Translations under genes and position numbers: made by a program
From: Geomicrobium sediminis
GTDB lineage: Bacteria; Bacillota; Bacilli; Bacillales; Marinococcaceae
NCBI RefSeq assembly: GCF_016908595.1
Contig: NZ_JAFBEC010000002.1
Coordinates: 372,001 to 436,000 of the forward strand
DNA length: 64,000 nt
Reading direction: 5' to 3'
The notes under the pieces: generated by a model
The model's input: only the letters and a program-made list of their open reading frames with translations
Databases searched by the model: none
Told to the model about the DNA's origin: nothing
Shown: positions 1 to 8,699 of the stretch, piece by piece
Layout of the letters: each line of letters begins with the position of its first letter
Numbering within the stretch: position 1 is the stretch's first letter

Positions 1-75
1 AGCAGTTCTCACTATCCTACCGTACATTTTGTAAATTAGGAATACGCCTTTCTTTCGTAGACCATTCAATTCCGT

Positions 76-81
76 TATAAT
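76..81 (+). promoter_or_regulatory. Candidate -10 box of cysK
   Basis: A perfect TATAAT lies about 60 bases before the cysK start. The -35 region at the right distance (near 53-58) is poor, so an activator or a different start point is possible. No CymR-type site could be assigned with confidence. Confidence 0.4.
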
Positions 82-139
82 ACCTATAAGAACAGTTTGT
101 TTAATCGCCATTAACTTATAACTAGTTGGAGTGAACGTA

Positions 140-1075
140 ATGACCGTATACAATCAAATTGATGAACTTGTAGGTAACACACCTCTTGTTAAACTGAATC
201 GTATTGTTCCAGAAGGAAGTGCAGATGTGTACTTAAAGCTGGAGTACCAAAATCCTAGCGGTAGTGTAAAAGACCGCGCTGCACGAGAAATGATTTTGCA
301 AGCTGAAGAAAGCGGACATCTAAAAGAAGGCACAGTCATTATTGAGCCGACGTCAGGCAACACTGGCATTGGCCTCGCAATGAACGCTGCCGTCCGTGGT
401 TATCGTTGTATCTTAACGATGCCAGACACGATGTCACAAGAACGAATTAATCTTCTAAAAGCATATGGTGCTGAAGTCGTTCTCACGCCAGGAGATAAGA
501 AAATGCCTGGTGCTATTTCAAGAGCACATGAACTCACAAAAGAAATCGACAATAGCTTTATGCCGATGCAATTTGAGAATGAAGCGAACCCTGATGCTCA
601 TCGAAAAACGACAGCACTTGAAATCGTGAGTGATGTTGAAACCCTGAATAAGCCACTAGCTGGTTTTGTTGCAGCATCGGGTACCGGTGGAACGATTACT
701 GGAACAGGGGAAACGCTACGTGAACATTATCCTGACATCACAATTCGTGTCGTAGAACCGAAAGGCTCTCCAGTATTGTCAGGTGGTAAACCAGGTCCTC
801 ACAAACTTGTAGGTACGTCACCAGGGTTTATTCCACCTATTCTAAATCAATCCGTCTACAATGACATTGATCGCATTGGTGACGAAGATGCCTATGATAC
901 GGTTCGCAAATTAGCTCGTGATGAAGGTATCCTCGTTGGTCCTTCTTCTGGTGCTGCTTGTTTTGCAGCAATAGAGCTTGCAAAAACGTTAAAACCTGGA
1001 CAAGTTGTCGTCGCCATTGCTTGTGATACTGGTGAACGGTACCTTTCTACAGACTTGTTCCAATTCGAATCGTAA
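140..1075 (+). CDS. cysK: Cysteine synthase (O-acetylserine sulfhydrylase family)
   Basis: PLP enzyme that makes cysteine from O-acetylserine and sulfide in the cytoplasm. The 311-residue protein has the PLP-lysine motif NPSGSVKDR (Lys44), the substrate loop TSGNTG (71-76) and the phosphate-binding GTGGT (181-185), all in the order typical of the family. The ATG at 140 is preferred over the upstream in-frame GTG at 131 because GGAG at 128 sits 8 bases before it and would overlap the GTG. The length and the NPSGS variant of the active-site loop could fit the second B. subtilis paralogue YtkP rather than CysK itself, so the family is certain and the exact orthologue is not. It is a single gene, followed by a separate promoter for the ytzE leader. 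Confidence 0.85.
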   Translation: MTVYNQIDELVGNTPLVKLNRIVPEGSADVYLKLEYQNPSGSVKDRAAREMILQAEESGHLKEGTVIIEPTSGNTGIGLAMNAAVRGYRCILTMPDTMSQERINLLKAYGAEVVLTPGDKKMPGAISRAHELTKEIDNSFMPMQFENEANPDAHRKTTALEIVSDVETLNKPLAGFVAASGTGGTITGTGETLREHYPDITIRVVEPKGSPVLSGGKPGPHKLVGTSPGFIPPILNQSVYNDIDRIGDEDAYDTVRKLARDEGILVGPSSGAACFAAIELAKTLKPGQVVVAIACDTGERYLSTDLFQFES

Positions 1076-1100
1076 TTCACATTGAAAGAGGAAAGATGTT

Positions 1101-1129
1101 TTGATTCTCAAATAATCGTGTAGTATAAT
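1101..1129 (+). promoter_or_regulatory. Sigma-A promoter for small RNA/ytzE leader
   Basis: TTGATT at 1101-1106 and TATAAT at 1124-1129 are separated by exactly 17 bases. The expected start at about 1137 coincides with the first base of a long-range stem described in the next entry. Confidence 0.75.
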
Positions 1130-1136
1130 GGATCTT

Positions 1137-1268
1137 GAATCAGGAACACTGGCCAGCCTAAGACCTGTCAACACAATTTCATATACACTTTTGGTCTCCT
1201 GGATCTGTGCAGTGCCGCGTTATTGCAAAGAAAGAGAGAACGTACGCGTCCCCTTGATTCTATTTTTA
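1137..1268 (+). ncRNA. Candidate structured RNA between cysK and ytzE
   Basis: The predicted transcript begins with GAATCAGG (1137-1144), which can pair with CCTTGATTC (1252-1260, one bulged T), followed at once by TATTTTTAT. Inside this closing stem there is a first hairpin built from CACTG/CAGTG, CCAG/CTGG and AGACC/GGTCT (about 1147-1214), and a second stem CGCGT/ACGCG (1216-1248) around a purine-rich loop. The overall shape is a three-way junction ending in a U-rich tail. It could be a free small RNA or a 5' leader of ytzE, which starts 25 bases later. It matches no riboswitch or small RNA family I recognise. The structure was read by eye and not computed. Confidence 0.45.
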
Positions 1269-1284
1269 TAGAAGGAGTGGTTTT

Positions 1285-1500
1285 TTGCGAACTTCAACCG
1301 ACCGTATGCTTATTAGAATTAAGTCAATTTACTTGTACATTCGAAAAGAAGGCACGGTAACCACACAACAACTGGTTGATGAATTCGGCATCACACAACG
1401 TACGATCCAGCGTGACTTAAATGTACTAGAATACAATAATCTAGTTCATAGTCCCAGTCGTGGCAAGTGGACCACAAAGCAGAAAGTTAAAGCTTCGTAA
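1285..1500 (+). CDS. ytzE: Small DeoR-type HTH protein YtzE
   Basis: A 71-residue protein that consists of little more than a DeoR-like helix-turn-helix (VTTQQLVDEFGITQRTIQRDL, roughly residues 25-45, split by the turn). DeoR regulators usually also have a sugar-sensing domain of about 160 residues, which is absent here. B. subtilis YtzE is similarly short. The TTG start is chosen because AAGGAG lies about 8 bases upstream and the first residues (RTSTDRMLIRIKS) look like part of the family N-terminus. It is presumed to bind DNA, target unknown. It is preceded by a 150-base structured leader and ends at a bidirectional terminator. Confidence 0.75.
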   Translation: MRTSTDRMLIRIKSIYLYIRKEGTVTTQQLVDEFGITQRTIQRDLNVLEYNNLVHSPSRGKWTTKQKVKAS

Positions 1501-1521
1501 ACATACGTGTAGAAATTTTGA

Positions 1522-1552
1522 AAAGCCAGCACAAATGTGCTGGCTTTCTTTT
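1522..1552. terminator. Bidirectional terminator ytzE / pseudouridine synthase
   Basis: A hairpin with AAAGCCAGCAC and GTGCTGGCTTT arms and a short loop, followed by T-rich sequence on the plus strand and preceded by A-rich sequence. It serves two converging genes. Confidence 0.8.
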
Positions 1553-1554
1553 GT

Positions 1555-2271
1555 TTACTTCAGTTGGTCAATCTCTTCTGTTGTGAGCTCACGGTATTCG
1601 CCTGCAGCTAGATGATCATCTAACGAAAGCGAACCAATTCTGACACGCTTTAGACGCTCAACCTTATGACCGATCGCTCCAAACATTCGTTTTACTTGAT
1701 GATACTTACCTTCAGTAATCGTAATATGCAACGTATAATCTGGATGATTGCTCGTTGTAATTTTTGCTGGTTTTGTATGACTCCCGTCTTTTAACTTAAG
1801 TCCATCTTCAATTCGGAGAAGATCTTCTTTAATCGGCAAGGCGTCTAGTCCAACGGCATATTCTTTTTCGACGTCATGTTTTGGCGACGTTAGACGATGA
1901 GCAAAATCCCCATCGCTCGTTAAAAGAAGAAGCCCTTCCGTATCTTTGTCTAGACGACCAACAGGAAAGAGTTGCTCACGTAAGTCGACATGTAAATCAT
2001 CCATTACCGTTTTATGGAGGCGATCCTTCGTCGCTGTAACGACACCACTTCTTTTATTCATGACATAATAGCTCGGTGACGTTCTTAACGTAATCGACTT
2101 CCCGTTCACCTGTATTTCATCTGTCAATGCATCCACTTTAAAACTTGCATCAGAAACTACGAGCTCATTTACGAGGACGAGCTTTTTTTTGATTAATTTC
2201 TTCACATCACTTCTTGAGCCTACGTTCGCATTTGCTAAAAATTTATCAATTCGCATGCTACTTTCACTCAT
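1555..2271 (-). CDS. RsuA-family 16S rRNA pseudouridine synthase (YtzG-like)
   Basis: A 238-residue protein with an N-terminal S4 RNA-binding domain (RIDKFLANANVGSR, about residues 6-20) and a pseudouridine synthase domain with the catalytic motif GRLDKDTEGLLLL (Asp near residue 115). The family isomerises a single uridine in small-subunit rRNA. The start at 2271 is chosen because GGGAG lies 8 bases upstream. A longer reading frame extends to 2394 but its extra residues are unlike the family and overlap the preceding gene deeply. With this start the gene overlaps the Rossmann-fold gene by 8 bases, indicating translational coupling. Confidence 0.85.
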   Translation of the reverse strand: MSESSMRIDKFLANANVGSRSDVKKLIKKKLVLVNELVVSDASFKVDALTDEIQVNGKSITLRTSPSYYVMNKRSGVVTATKDRLHKTVMDDLHVDLREQLFPVGRLDKDTEGLLLLTSDGDFAHRLTSPKHDVEKEYAVGLDALPIKEDLLRIEDGLKLKDGSHTKPAKITTSNHPDYTLHITITEGKYHQVKRMFGAIGHKVERLKRVRIGSLSLDDHLAAGEYRELTTEEIDQLK

Positions 2272-2935
2272 CTTCGTCGCTCCCATTGTTCCATTGTTGT
2301 AATAGTGATTTTGCAAAGTGACCGTGGTCGTTTTGCAAATGCGCCTTCGCAATACCATTTGGTATTTGAGCTTGTACAGCGCGAAGCATCTCATCGGAAA
2401 TTGACGTTTTGTTCATACGCTCTTCCATTCGTTTTAGCCCTCGCAAGCTTTCTTCAGTAGCAATCGTATTTGCTTTTCTTACTGCATCTTCATCACCTTC
2501 AATGACAGTAAATGCATGTGAGGTTAGCTCCTTGAATTTCATGACTTGTTGCTTTGATTGAAGTGCAAATACCGCTTCTCGTTCTTGCAATGCAACCCGA
2601 GCATGACCTAACAACTTACACGGAATCATCATCTGTTCTTCTTCTATAAGTGGTGCGACGTCCGAATGCATTAGCGCGGTAGCCGTATAATAAAACCGGC
2701 ACGTTGACGAGAAAAATGATCGATACATGGAAAAAAACGGCTCATATGCATGAGCCGGAATTGCAAGGATCACATCGTGATAGTCTTGAAACGACTGAGG
2801 ATAGATGACATCTACGTTTTGCTTACCTGTTAATTTATCTTTCGTTCGATTGTATACGTGGACACGTTCTGTTTGATGGTTCGTTAAAATGCCGACAATT
2901 GCTTGCCCTAATCGACCATAGCCTATAATCAACAT
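2264..2935 (-). CDS. Rossmann-fold NAD(P)-binding protein of unknown function
   Basis: A 223-residue protein that starts directly with a dinucleotide-binding motif (MLIIGYGRLGQAI, GxGxxG), followed by beta-alpha repeats reminiscent of pyrroline-5-carboxylate reductase/ComER-type proteins, but without the C-terminal dimerisation helices I would expect of a true ProC. The substrate is unknown. It begins 2 bases after the SEDS gene stops and overlaps the following pseudouridine synthase gene, so the three are probably co-transcribed. Confidence 0.6.
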   Translation of the reverse strand: MLIIGYGRLGQAIVGILTNHQTERVHVYNRTKDKLTGKQNVDVIYPQSFQDYHDVILAIPAHAYEPFFSMYRSFFSSTCRFYYTATALMHSDVAPLIEEEQMMIPCKLLGHARVALQEREAVFALQSKQQVMKFKELTSHAFTVIEGDEDAVRKANTIATEESLRGLKRMEERMNKTSISDEMLRAVQAQIPNGIAKAHLQNDHGHFAKSLLQQWNNGSDEDE

Positions 2936-2937
2936 TA

Positions 2938-4116
2938 TTATTTTGCCCCCATCTTCTTGTTTTGAACAACTGTTAGTGTTGGTTCTTCATCTTCCATGCC
3001 TTCAACGTGCTCTTGGTTTTGTTCTTTCGTGTTTTGCCTTGAGATATTCGCAACGATAGCTGCTGCCACAAAAGAAACGATCAATGAAGAACCTCCGGCA
3101 CTGACAAATGGCAATGTTATACCCGTAATAGGTAATGTTCCAGTGACAGCTCCCGCATTAAAGATAAACTGGAAAAGGAACATAAATACGATCCCATAAG
3201 CAAGTAATGAACCAAACACGCTTTTTGAGCGACTACCGATGACGATGCCACGAAATCCAATCACTAAAAAGCAAAGAATGACAAATCCAACTCCGAGAAT
3301 GCCCGTTTCTTCGGCAATTATCGATAGAATAAAATCGTTATGTGGCTCTGGTAAATAGCCTAGTTTTTGAACACTTTGTCCAAATCCAGTTCCTGTTACC
3401 CCACCATTAGCAATCGCATAATACGATTGAATCAATTGGTGTCCGTGCGTATCTTGATGAGCAAACGGATCTAAAAATGCAAAAATGCGGTTCATTCTGT
3501 ACTCTTCTTGCGTAATCAAAATAATGACCGAAGTTAAAGAAAGCGTACCGAGCATAATTAAATGCCTTAGTCTTGCACCCGACAAGAAAATTACAATTCC
3601 TGTAACAATCAATATGATGACTGCTGTACCTAAATCCGGTTGCAACAAAATCAACGTGAACAAAAAGACGACGATGACGAGAGGCGGCAAGACCCCCTGT
3701 ATAAATCGATTAATGTATTTATGTTTCTTCGAGTAGACAGACGCCAAATAGATAATAACGCCAAGCTTTACAAACTCTGATGGCTGAATCGTAAACCCAC
3801 CAATGGAGATCCACCTCGTCGCACCTTTATCTTCAAGACCGATAATCGGAACTAATAACAAGAGAATTAATGACGCAATAATAATTAACGGGCTTAACTT
3901 CTTGAAAAATTGGTATCTGAAATTCATGATTACAACAAACAATACGATACCGATAACAAAAAACATCAGCTGTCTTGATACGACCGCAGTGGCTGGTTGA
4001 CCGCTGTTAATTGCAGCAGGATAACTAGCACTATATACCATCAGAAGACCGAAGACAGCTAAAGCAAATACAGCACTGATAAATATCCAATCAAAGGCTT
4101 TAAAACGTGCCAGCAT
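2938..4116 (-). CDS. SEDS-family peptidoglycan glycosyltransferase (FtsW/SpoVE type)
   Basis: A 392-residue integral membrane protein with about ten transmembrane segments and SEDS signatures, such as the early LMVYSAS motif, QPSEFVKLG in the central part and PFVSAGGSS near the C-terminus. SEDS proteins polymerise lipid II glycan strands together with a class B penicillin-binding protein. No partner penicillin-binding protein gene is adjacent. The ATG at 4116 is preferred to the upstream GTG at 4125, since AGGTGG lies 9 bases ahead of it. It is probably one of several SEDS paralogues of the cell. The upstream neighbour is a MurJ-type flippase, giving a polymerase and precursor-export pair. 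Confidence 0.8.
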   Translation of the reverse strand: MLARFKAFDWIFISAVFALAVFGLLMVYSASYPAAINSGQPATAVVSRQLMFFVIGIVLFVVIMNFRYQFFKKLSPLIIIASLILLLLVPIIGLEDKGATRWISIGGFTIQPSEFVKLGVIIYLASVYSKKHKYINRFIQGVLPPLVIVVFLFTLILLQPDLGTAVIILIVTGIVIFLSGARLRHLIMLGTLSLTSVIILITQEEYRMNRIFAFLDPFAHQDTHGHQLIQSYYAIANGGVTGTGFGQSVQKLGYLPEPHNDFILSIIAEETGILGVGFVILCFLVIGFRGIVIGSRSKSVFGSLLAYGIVFMFLFQFIFNAGAVTGTLPITGITLPFVSAGGSSLIVSFVAAAIVANISRQNTKEQNQEHVEGMEDEEPTLTVVQNKKMGAK

Positions 4117-4181
4117 CCTTTTCACCCACCTACAATAAAATCAAATTTCAGTGTAACACGCTGAACCAATTACAGCAGATT

Positions 4182-5795
4182 TCATTTTCTTAACAAAGTA
4201 AAACGATCTCCCAATACATCTGCTGCTAACCCCGTACGTACAGCCAGAACGAAATACAATAATCCGCCTGTAACAACACCGAAGGCTAGAATAGAAACCA
4301 TTCCTAATTGTGTTGATGCATCAAACACGTGTTGACCACCTGCTTGCACAATTGCTACGGCAACGACCATAACTATTGTAATCAACGCTACTTTTAGCGC
4401 AGGACGCTTAAGCTGATTCACTTCATAGTTCGTTGCTTTTCGAATTGATACGACGTTGTAGACGATTGCTGTGCTATAACCAAGTAACGTAGCGACAATC
4501 GCTCCACCAACACCAAACAAAACAGTAAGAATGTACGTGAGGCTCAATTTAATAACGAGCCCAATGACAAGGCCCATGATGGCTTGCTTTTGCTTGTTCA
4601 TCCCTTGTAACATCGCAGCGGTTACTGCAAATAGTGAGAACAACACTGCAGCTGGTGCGTACATTTGTAGAATCTGACCACCGAGAATATAGTCATCCAT
4701 CCCGAACAATGTCGCAAACGCTGGTGTCGATAAAATCATAAGCCCTGCCATCGCTGGAACGGTAAAGAATAAGATGATATAAAAACACTTCGTCATGTAT
4801 GCATTCATCTCATCACGATTACCGCTCGTATTTGAACGGGTAATGGCTGGGATAATGTTTACTGACATGGCCGTTGCTACTGCCACTGGAATTAGAATGA
4901 CTGAGTGACTCGTTCTAGCAAAGATACCAAATGCGCTCTCCGCTTCTTGACCTGTAAATCCATACGTTTCCAACGCACTCGAGTACGTAAACATATCGAT
5001 TAATTGGTAAAGTGGGATTGCCAGTCCTACAAACGAAAGTGGCAACGCATAACGAATCAATTCTTTGTACATGCCGCCTAGTGGCAACGGCTCTCCTTGT
5101 CTCTTTGTTTCGCTTACTAATTGGTGAATTCCTGCCTTGCGCTTTCTCCAAAAATAATACAAGACAAGAAATGAGCCTAATCCCCCAATAAATGCACCAA
5201 ATGTCGCAAAACCAACGGCAGTCCCGAGGGATCCGTTTCCTACTTGTAGAATAAGAAATGTCGCAACGAGAATAAAACCGACACGGAAAATTTGTTCAAC
5301 GACTTGTGAAATTGCCGTTGGTCCCATCGATTGGAACCCTTGGAAGTATCCACGAATGACTGCCATAATTGGAATAATAATTAACGCGACGCTTACCATA
5401 CGAATAACAAATGTTGCGTCTTCTGGTCGATTCCCAGTCCCATCATCGGCAACGACTTGCGCCGCAATTTGCGGTGCTAATAAAAAGAGTAATAGAAATG
5501 AGATTACCCCTGTAATCCCCATTACAATTAGTGCTGAACGAAACAGTCGATGACCGGTTTCATAATCGCCAACTGCGTGGTACTTGGCAACGAATTTAGA
5601 TACTGCCATCGGAATCCCTAACGTTGATAAACTGAGCAACAACGTATACGGAAGATAACCGTAAGAATATAAAGCATTTCCTTGTTGACCGACCATTAAT
5701 GTAAATGGAAATATGTATAACAATCCGAGTAACCGTGAAAACAACGTTGCCCCTGTTAGCATCATTGTTCCTCGGACTAACTTACTTTCTGCCAT
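4182..5795 (-). CDS. ytgP: MurJ/YtgP-type lipid II flippase (MOP superfamily)
   Basis: A 537-residue polytopic membrane protein of the polysaccharide-transporter branch of the MOP superfamily, with about 14 predicted membrane segments and the N-terminal LVRGTMMLTGATLFSRLLG signature. B. subtilis YtgP (MurJ) flips lipid II across the membrane for wall synthesis, and size and position agree with it. SpoVB-like paralogues are related, and only synteny separates them here. It is transcribed towards the SEDS gene 66 bases downstream, so the two could form one wall-synthesis operon. The ribosome site before the ATG (GAAGGGTG) is modest. Confidence 0.8.
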   Translation of the reverse strand: MAESKLVRGTMMLTGATLFSRLLGLLYIFPFTLMVGQQGNALYSYGYLPYTLLLSLSTLGIPMAVSKFVAKYHAVGDYETGHRLFRSALIVMGITGVISFLLLFLLAPQIAAQVVADDGTGNRPEDATFVIRMVSVALIIIPIMAVIRGYFQGFQSMGPTAISQVVEQIFRVGFILVATFLILQVGNGSLGTAVGFATFGAFIGGLGSFLVLYYFWRKRKAGIHQLVSETKRQGEPLPLGGMYKELIRYALPLSFVGLAIPLYQLIDMFTYSSALETYGFTGQEAESAFGIFARTSHSVILIPVAVATAMSVNIIPAITRSNTSGNRDEMNAYMTKCFYIILFFTVPAMAGLMILSTPAFATLFGMDDYILGGQILQMYAPAAVLFSLFAVTAAMLQGMNKQKQAIMGLVIGLVIKLSLTYILTVLFGVGGAIVATLLGYSTAIVYNVVSIRKATNYEVNQLKRPALKVALITIVMVVAVAIVQAGGQHVFDASTQLGMVSILAFGVVTGGLLYFVLAVRTGLAADVLGDRFTLLRK

Positions 5796-5876
5796 AATTG
5801 TCTACGCACCCTTCACCGAGAAAACAAACGTCCATCTTACGCATTTTACCATATCTTATTAAAGATGACTGCTTAC

Positions 5877-5907
5877 AAAAAAGCGACAACTTTATCATCG
5901 TTGTCGC
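5877..5907 (-). terminator. Terminator of the yjbQ-RG protein-DUF6884 operon
   Basis: On the minus strand GCGACAAC and GTTGTCGC flank a 9-base loop and are followed by six T. It lies directly after the stop at 5911. Confidence 0.8.
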
Positions 5908-5910
5908 CTC

Positions 5911-6372
5911 TCAACATAATTTGACGTTTTGTTCGATCGAACGTTTCAACATCGCTTGCATGTCACCGATTCCCCTTGCCCCGTCAAGGGGACGAATAAC
6001 AGGAAAACACGCTCCAAAAACGTTACGAACGATCGGTTCGTACTTCTTCCCAGTTAACAAGACAAGTCGCTCATAATTATGAAGCTTTTCTTCTTGCACT
6101 TGATCTCGTAAACGCTCCATTGAAATCCAATCTTTTTTATGTGACGCATTCCATGTTAAGTCATAATTATGTGAAACGATATCGTTCGGGAGTAGAAATC
6201 CGTACTTCGCCGAAAGAATCACCCAGTCAGCTTCAAAATAGTGCACGTAGTGGCGACAAATTCGGTGGAATGTACCGACATAAGCATCTTTTGCATAAGC
6301 AGGTGGGTGTGTAGGATCTACATCCCAGATTTTCTTCTTCCCACACGGGATTACGTGCAAACTTCGCTTCAT
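5911..6372 (-). CDS. DUF6884-like protein (CGKKK motif), function unknown
   Basis: A 153-residue cytoplasmic protein. The N-terminus HVIPCGKKK, the following Pro/Ala/Tyr stretch and the central WVILSAKYGFLLP are characteristic of DUF6884-type proteins, a domain related at a distance to nucleic-acid or nucleotide-modifying folds. No activity is established here. GAGGT lies about 7 bases before the ATG. It is the last gene of an operon with a YjbQ homologue and an Arg/Ser-rich membrane protein, 10 bases after the latter, and is followed by a strong terminator. Confidence 0.6.
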   Translation of the reverse strand: MKRSLHVIPCGKKKIWDVDPTHPPAYAKDAYVGTFHRICRHYVHYFEADWVILSAKYGFLLPNDIVSHNYDLTWNASHKKDWISMERLRDQVQEEKLHNYERLVLLTGKKYEPIVRNVFGACFPVIRPLDGARGIGDMQAMLKRSIEQNVKLC

Positions 6373-6382
6373 TACTCGTACC

Positions 6383-6730
6383 TCAATTCGTTAAGAGCAA
6401 GAAAATGATCCCGATTAAAACGACAATAACGATTCCCGCTAAACAACCTAAACCCATTCCGTTGCCGCCTCTGTTGTAATAGCCTCCACCCATATGTCTT
6501 CGTCTTCGACCTCGCCCCATCATACTTCCTACTGCCATGCCTTTTAGAAAACCTCCACCACTTCCACCACTGCTTGACGCTTTCGGGCGATAGCCTCCAC
6601 CACTACTTGTGCTCGGACGACTAGACGGGCGGTTTGTACGTGGACGACTCGTTGAACGACCGCTCGAACCTCGACTCGATGGTCTTCTCGAACGAGAAGA
6701 CGCTCTTGGTCTACCTCCTCTTCGACTCAT
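6383..6730 (-). CDS. Arg/Ser/Gly-rich protein with C-terminal membrane segment
   Basis: A 115-residue protein of very biased composition. Residues 1-45 are almost entirely Arg, Ser, Pro and Gly, and glycine-rich stretches ([16 protein letters not shown]) surround a basic patch RGRRRR near residue 75. A hydrophobic segment of about 20 residues ([20 protein letters not shown]) ends the protein. The layout suggests a tail-anchored protein whose disordered cationic N-terminus faces the cytoplasm and could bind nucleic acid or anionic lipid (inference). The ATG overlaps the yjbQ stop as ATGA and has a perfect AAGGAGG site. No family was recognised. Confidence 0.65.
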   Translation of the reverse strand: MSRRGGRPRASSRSRRPSSRGSSGRSTSRPRTNRPSSRPSTSSGGGYRPKASSSGGSGGGFLKGMAVGSMMGRGRRRRHMGGGYYNRGGNGMGLGCLAGIVIVVLIGIIFLLLTN

Positions 6731-7143
6731 AAACGACCTCCTTCTGACTGGACAAACGAAAGTGCCACTCGCCTTGAGTTTCTCGGTCCATCAAATTCAC
6801 AAAAATAAACCCCTTGCCACGTCCCAAGCACTAACTTGCCATCTTCCACGAGAATTGCTTGAGTGGCTCCAACGGTACTCGCTTTTAAATGAGCGGCTGT
6901 ATTTCCTTCTGCATGCAAATCCTCTGGATGTTCCCAAGGATAGACTTCATCCAAGCGTCTTAGGAAGTCGGTTTTTACATCTGGGTCAGCATTTTCGTTA
7001 ATCGTAATTCCAGCTGTCGTATGCAAATTGGAAACATACACAATGCCATGATTATAATTATTCTGCGTAATGTACTGTTCAATCTGTGAGGTAATATCAA
7101 TCATTTCACTATGAGTGCGACTATGAATCGTAATCTGTTCCAT
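6727..7143 (-). CDS. YjbQ/UPF0047 family protein
   Basis: A 138-residue protein of the family annotated as secondary thiamine-phosphate synthase enzymes. The family signature region around residues 40-50 ([16 protein letters not shown]), the histidine-rich [16 protein letters not shown] and the [17 protein letters not shown]-terminal block are all present. E. coli YjbQ has a weak thiamine-phosphate synthase activity. The physiological role is not settled. It is the first gene of a three-gene operon; its stop overlaps the start of the next gene. Confidence 0.8.
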   Translation of the reverse strand: MEQITIHSRTHSEMIDITSQIEQYITQNNYNHGIVYVSNLHTTAGITINENADPDVKTDFLRRLDEVYPWEHPEDLHAEGNTAAHLKASTVGATQAILVEDGKLVLGTWQGVYFCEFDGPRNSRRVALSFVQSEGGRL

Positions 7144-7260
7144 GCTTCACCTCATTTGTTCATATTTTCAGAGTAGACGGTTAAATGATCTATTCTTAGT
7201 ATAACATGGGTAAAAACTAGTTTTTACTGGGAATATAGAAGCATTTATTTCGTATTTCTC

Positions 7261-7317
7261 ACCTGTATGTTCAAGAAAAGATCCATACGATACGTACGAT
7301 TACATTCTTGAACAGGT
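7261..7317. repeat. Inverted repeat upstream of ytfP
   Basis: TGTTCAAGAA at 7268-7277 and TTCTTGAACA at 7305-7314 are perfect 10-base inverted arms, extended by ACC/GGT after a small bulge. The 27-base spacer contains the palindrome CGTACG. No T-run follows, so it is not an obvious terminator. It lies in the 295-base gap between the divergent yjbQ and ytfP genes and could be an operator. Confidence 0.5.
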
Positions 7318-7438
7318 TTCAAATTCAGAGTATTTATTGTAGCTTTCTTTCTGTGATCATTGCTGATTGAATTAGGAAATTACGCTCGTTCCGTGTTATC
7401 ATTCAATAACGAATGAACGGATGTAAAAGGAGAACGTT

Positions 7439-8695
7439 ATGAAAAAAGTCATTATTATCGGTGGAGGACCTTCAGGGTTAATGGCAGCCGTTGCTGCCGC
7501 CACACACGGAGCGAAGGTCACGCTCGTTGACAAAGGCAACAAACTCGGTCGAAAGCTTGCCATTTCAGGTGGTGGACGATGTAACGTAACCAATCGAATG
7601 GATGAAAGTGAGTTGATTTCATTTATTCCAGGCAACGGGAAGTTTATGTACAGCCCGTTTTCAGTTTGGAACAATGAAAACATCATTCATTATTTCGAAG
7701 GGTTAGGCATCCAATTAAAAGAAGAAGACATGGGCCGGATGTTCCCAGTTACCGATAGCGCCAAAACCGTCGTAGATACGTTATTAAAAGAAATTCACCG
7801 TCTAAAGGTGACCATTCGAACGAATGAACGTGTGAAATCATTGCAAATTAATGAGGAGCACGTAACTGGAGTCAACTTGGAATCTGGCAAAACAATTGAA
7901 GGGGACGCCGTTATTGTCGCAACAGGTGGGACGAGCGTTCCCCACACGGGCAGTACTGGAGATGGCTATCCATTCGCAAAGTCCGCTGGACATACAATTA
8001 CAGATCTCTATCCTACAGAAGTTCCGATCACCTCAAACGAAACATTCATAAAAAATCGTTCAATGCAAGGGTTGTCGCTTCGAAATATTGCACTAACCGT
8101 CTTAAACAAAAAACAAAAGAAAATCGTCACGCATACGGGTGATGTATTGTTTACTCACTTTGGGATTAGTGGTCCGACGGCACTTCGCTGTAGTCAGTAC
8201 GTCGTAAAAGAACGCAAAAAGAACAAACAAAACCCGGTTACGCTGAGCCTTGATTTGTACCCTGATGAATCGGTTTCTTCACTACAGGAACAACTGCTTA
8301 CCTATAAAGAAACCGATGGGGCTAGATCTAGTAAAAACGCGCTAGCGAACTTTGCACCAGAGCGCTATTTACTCACGCTGTTAAACCGAGCACAAATTGA
8401 TTCAACAACACCACTCAAAGAAGTCAGTCATGAACAATTGCAAACGTTAAGCGAACTTACTAAGGCGTTTTTATTTACTGCGAACGGAACACTTTCCATT
8501 GAAAAAGCCTTCGTTACTGGAGGTGGCGTTTCAATCAAAGAAATCGTACCTAAAACGATGGCTTCTAAGCAAAAAGAAGGCTTGTACTTCTGCGGTGAGG
8601 TGCTTGATATTCACGGCTATACTGGTGGATTTAACATTACCGTTGCTTTCTCGACTGGCTATACTGCCGGACTGAACGCTGCAACCACTGAATAA
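7439..8695 (+). CDS. ytfP: NAD(P)/FAD-dependent oxidoreductase YtfP (HI0933/BaiN family)
   Basis: A 418-residue flavoprotein. It has the N-terminal FAD-binding motif [13 protein letters not shown], the family-specific block [16 protein letters not shown] (about residues 38-53), the [17 protein letters not shown] block and the C-terminal [16 protein letters not shown] typical of HI0933-like proteins. The physiological substrate of the family in Bacillus is not known; some relatives reduce bile acid intermediates. AAAAGGAGAA precedes the ATG. It is a single gene closed by a strong terminator shared with leuS. Confidence 0.85.
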   Translation: MKKVIIIGGGPSGLMAAVAAATHGAKVTLVDKGNKLGRKLAISGGGRCNVTNRMDESELISFIPGNGKFMYSPFSVWNNENIIHYFEGLGIQLKEEDMGRMFPVTDSAKTVVDTLLKEIHRLKVTIRTNERVKSLQINEEHVTGVNLESGKTIEGDAVIVATGGTSVPHTGSTGDGYPFAKSAGHTITDLYPTEVPITSNETFIKNRSMQGLSLRNIALTVLNKKQKKIVTHTGDVLFTHFGISGPTALRCSQYVVKERKKNKQNPVTLSLDLYPDESVSSLQEQLLTYKETDGARSSKNALANFAPERYLLTLLNRAQIDSTTPLKEVSHEQLQTLSELTKAFLFTANGTLSIEKAFVTGGGVSIKEIVPKTMASKQKEGLYFCGEVLDIHGYTGGFNITVAFSTGYTAGLNAATTE

Positions 8696-8699
8696 ATGC

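Noticed and set aside
1205-1256. T-box antiterminator-like segment (GTGCCGCG ... ACGCGTCCCC)
   Set aside because: The invariant TGGNACC bulge is not matched, and the leader of about 130 bases is too short for a T-box stem I; the downstream gene is a regulator and not an amino-acid gene.
1137-1268. 6S RNA, SRP RNA or RNase P RNA
   Set aside because: Length and conserved cores do not fit: no SRP GGAAGG loop, no RNase P core, and no large central bubble of 6S RNA type.
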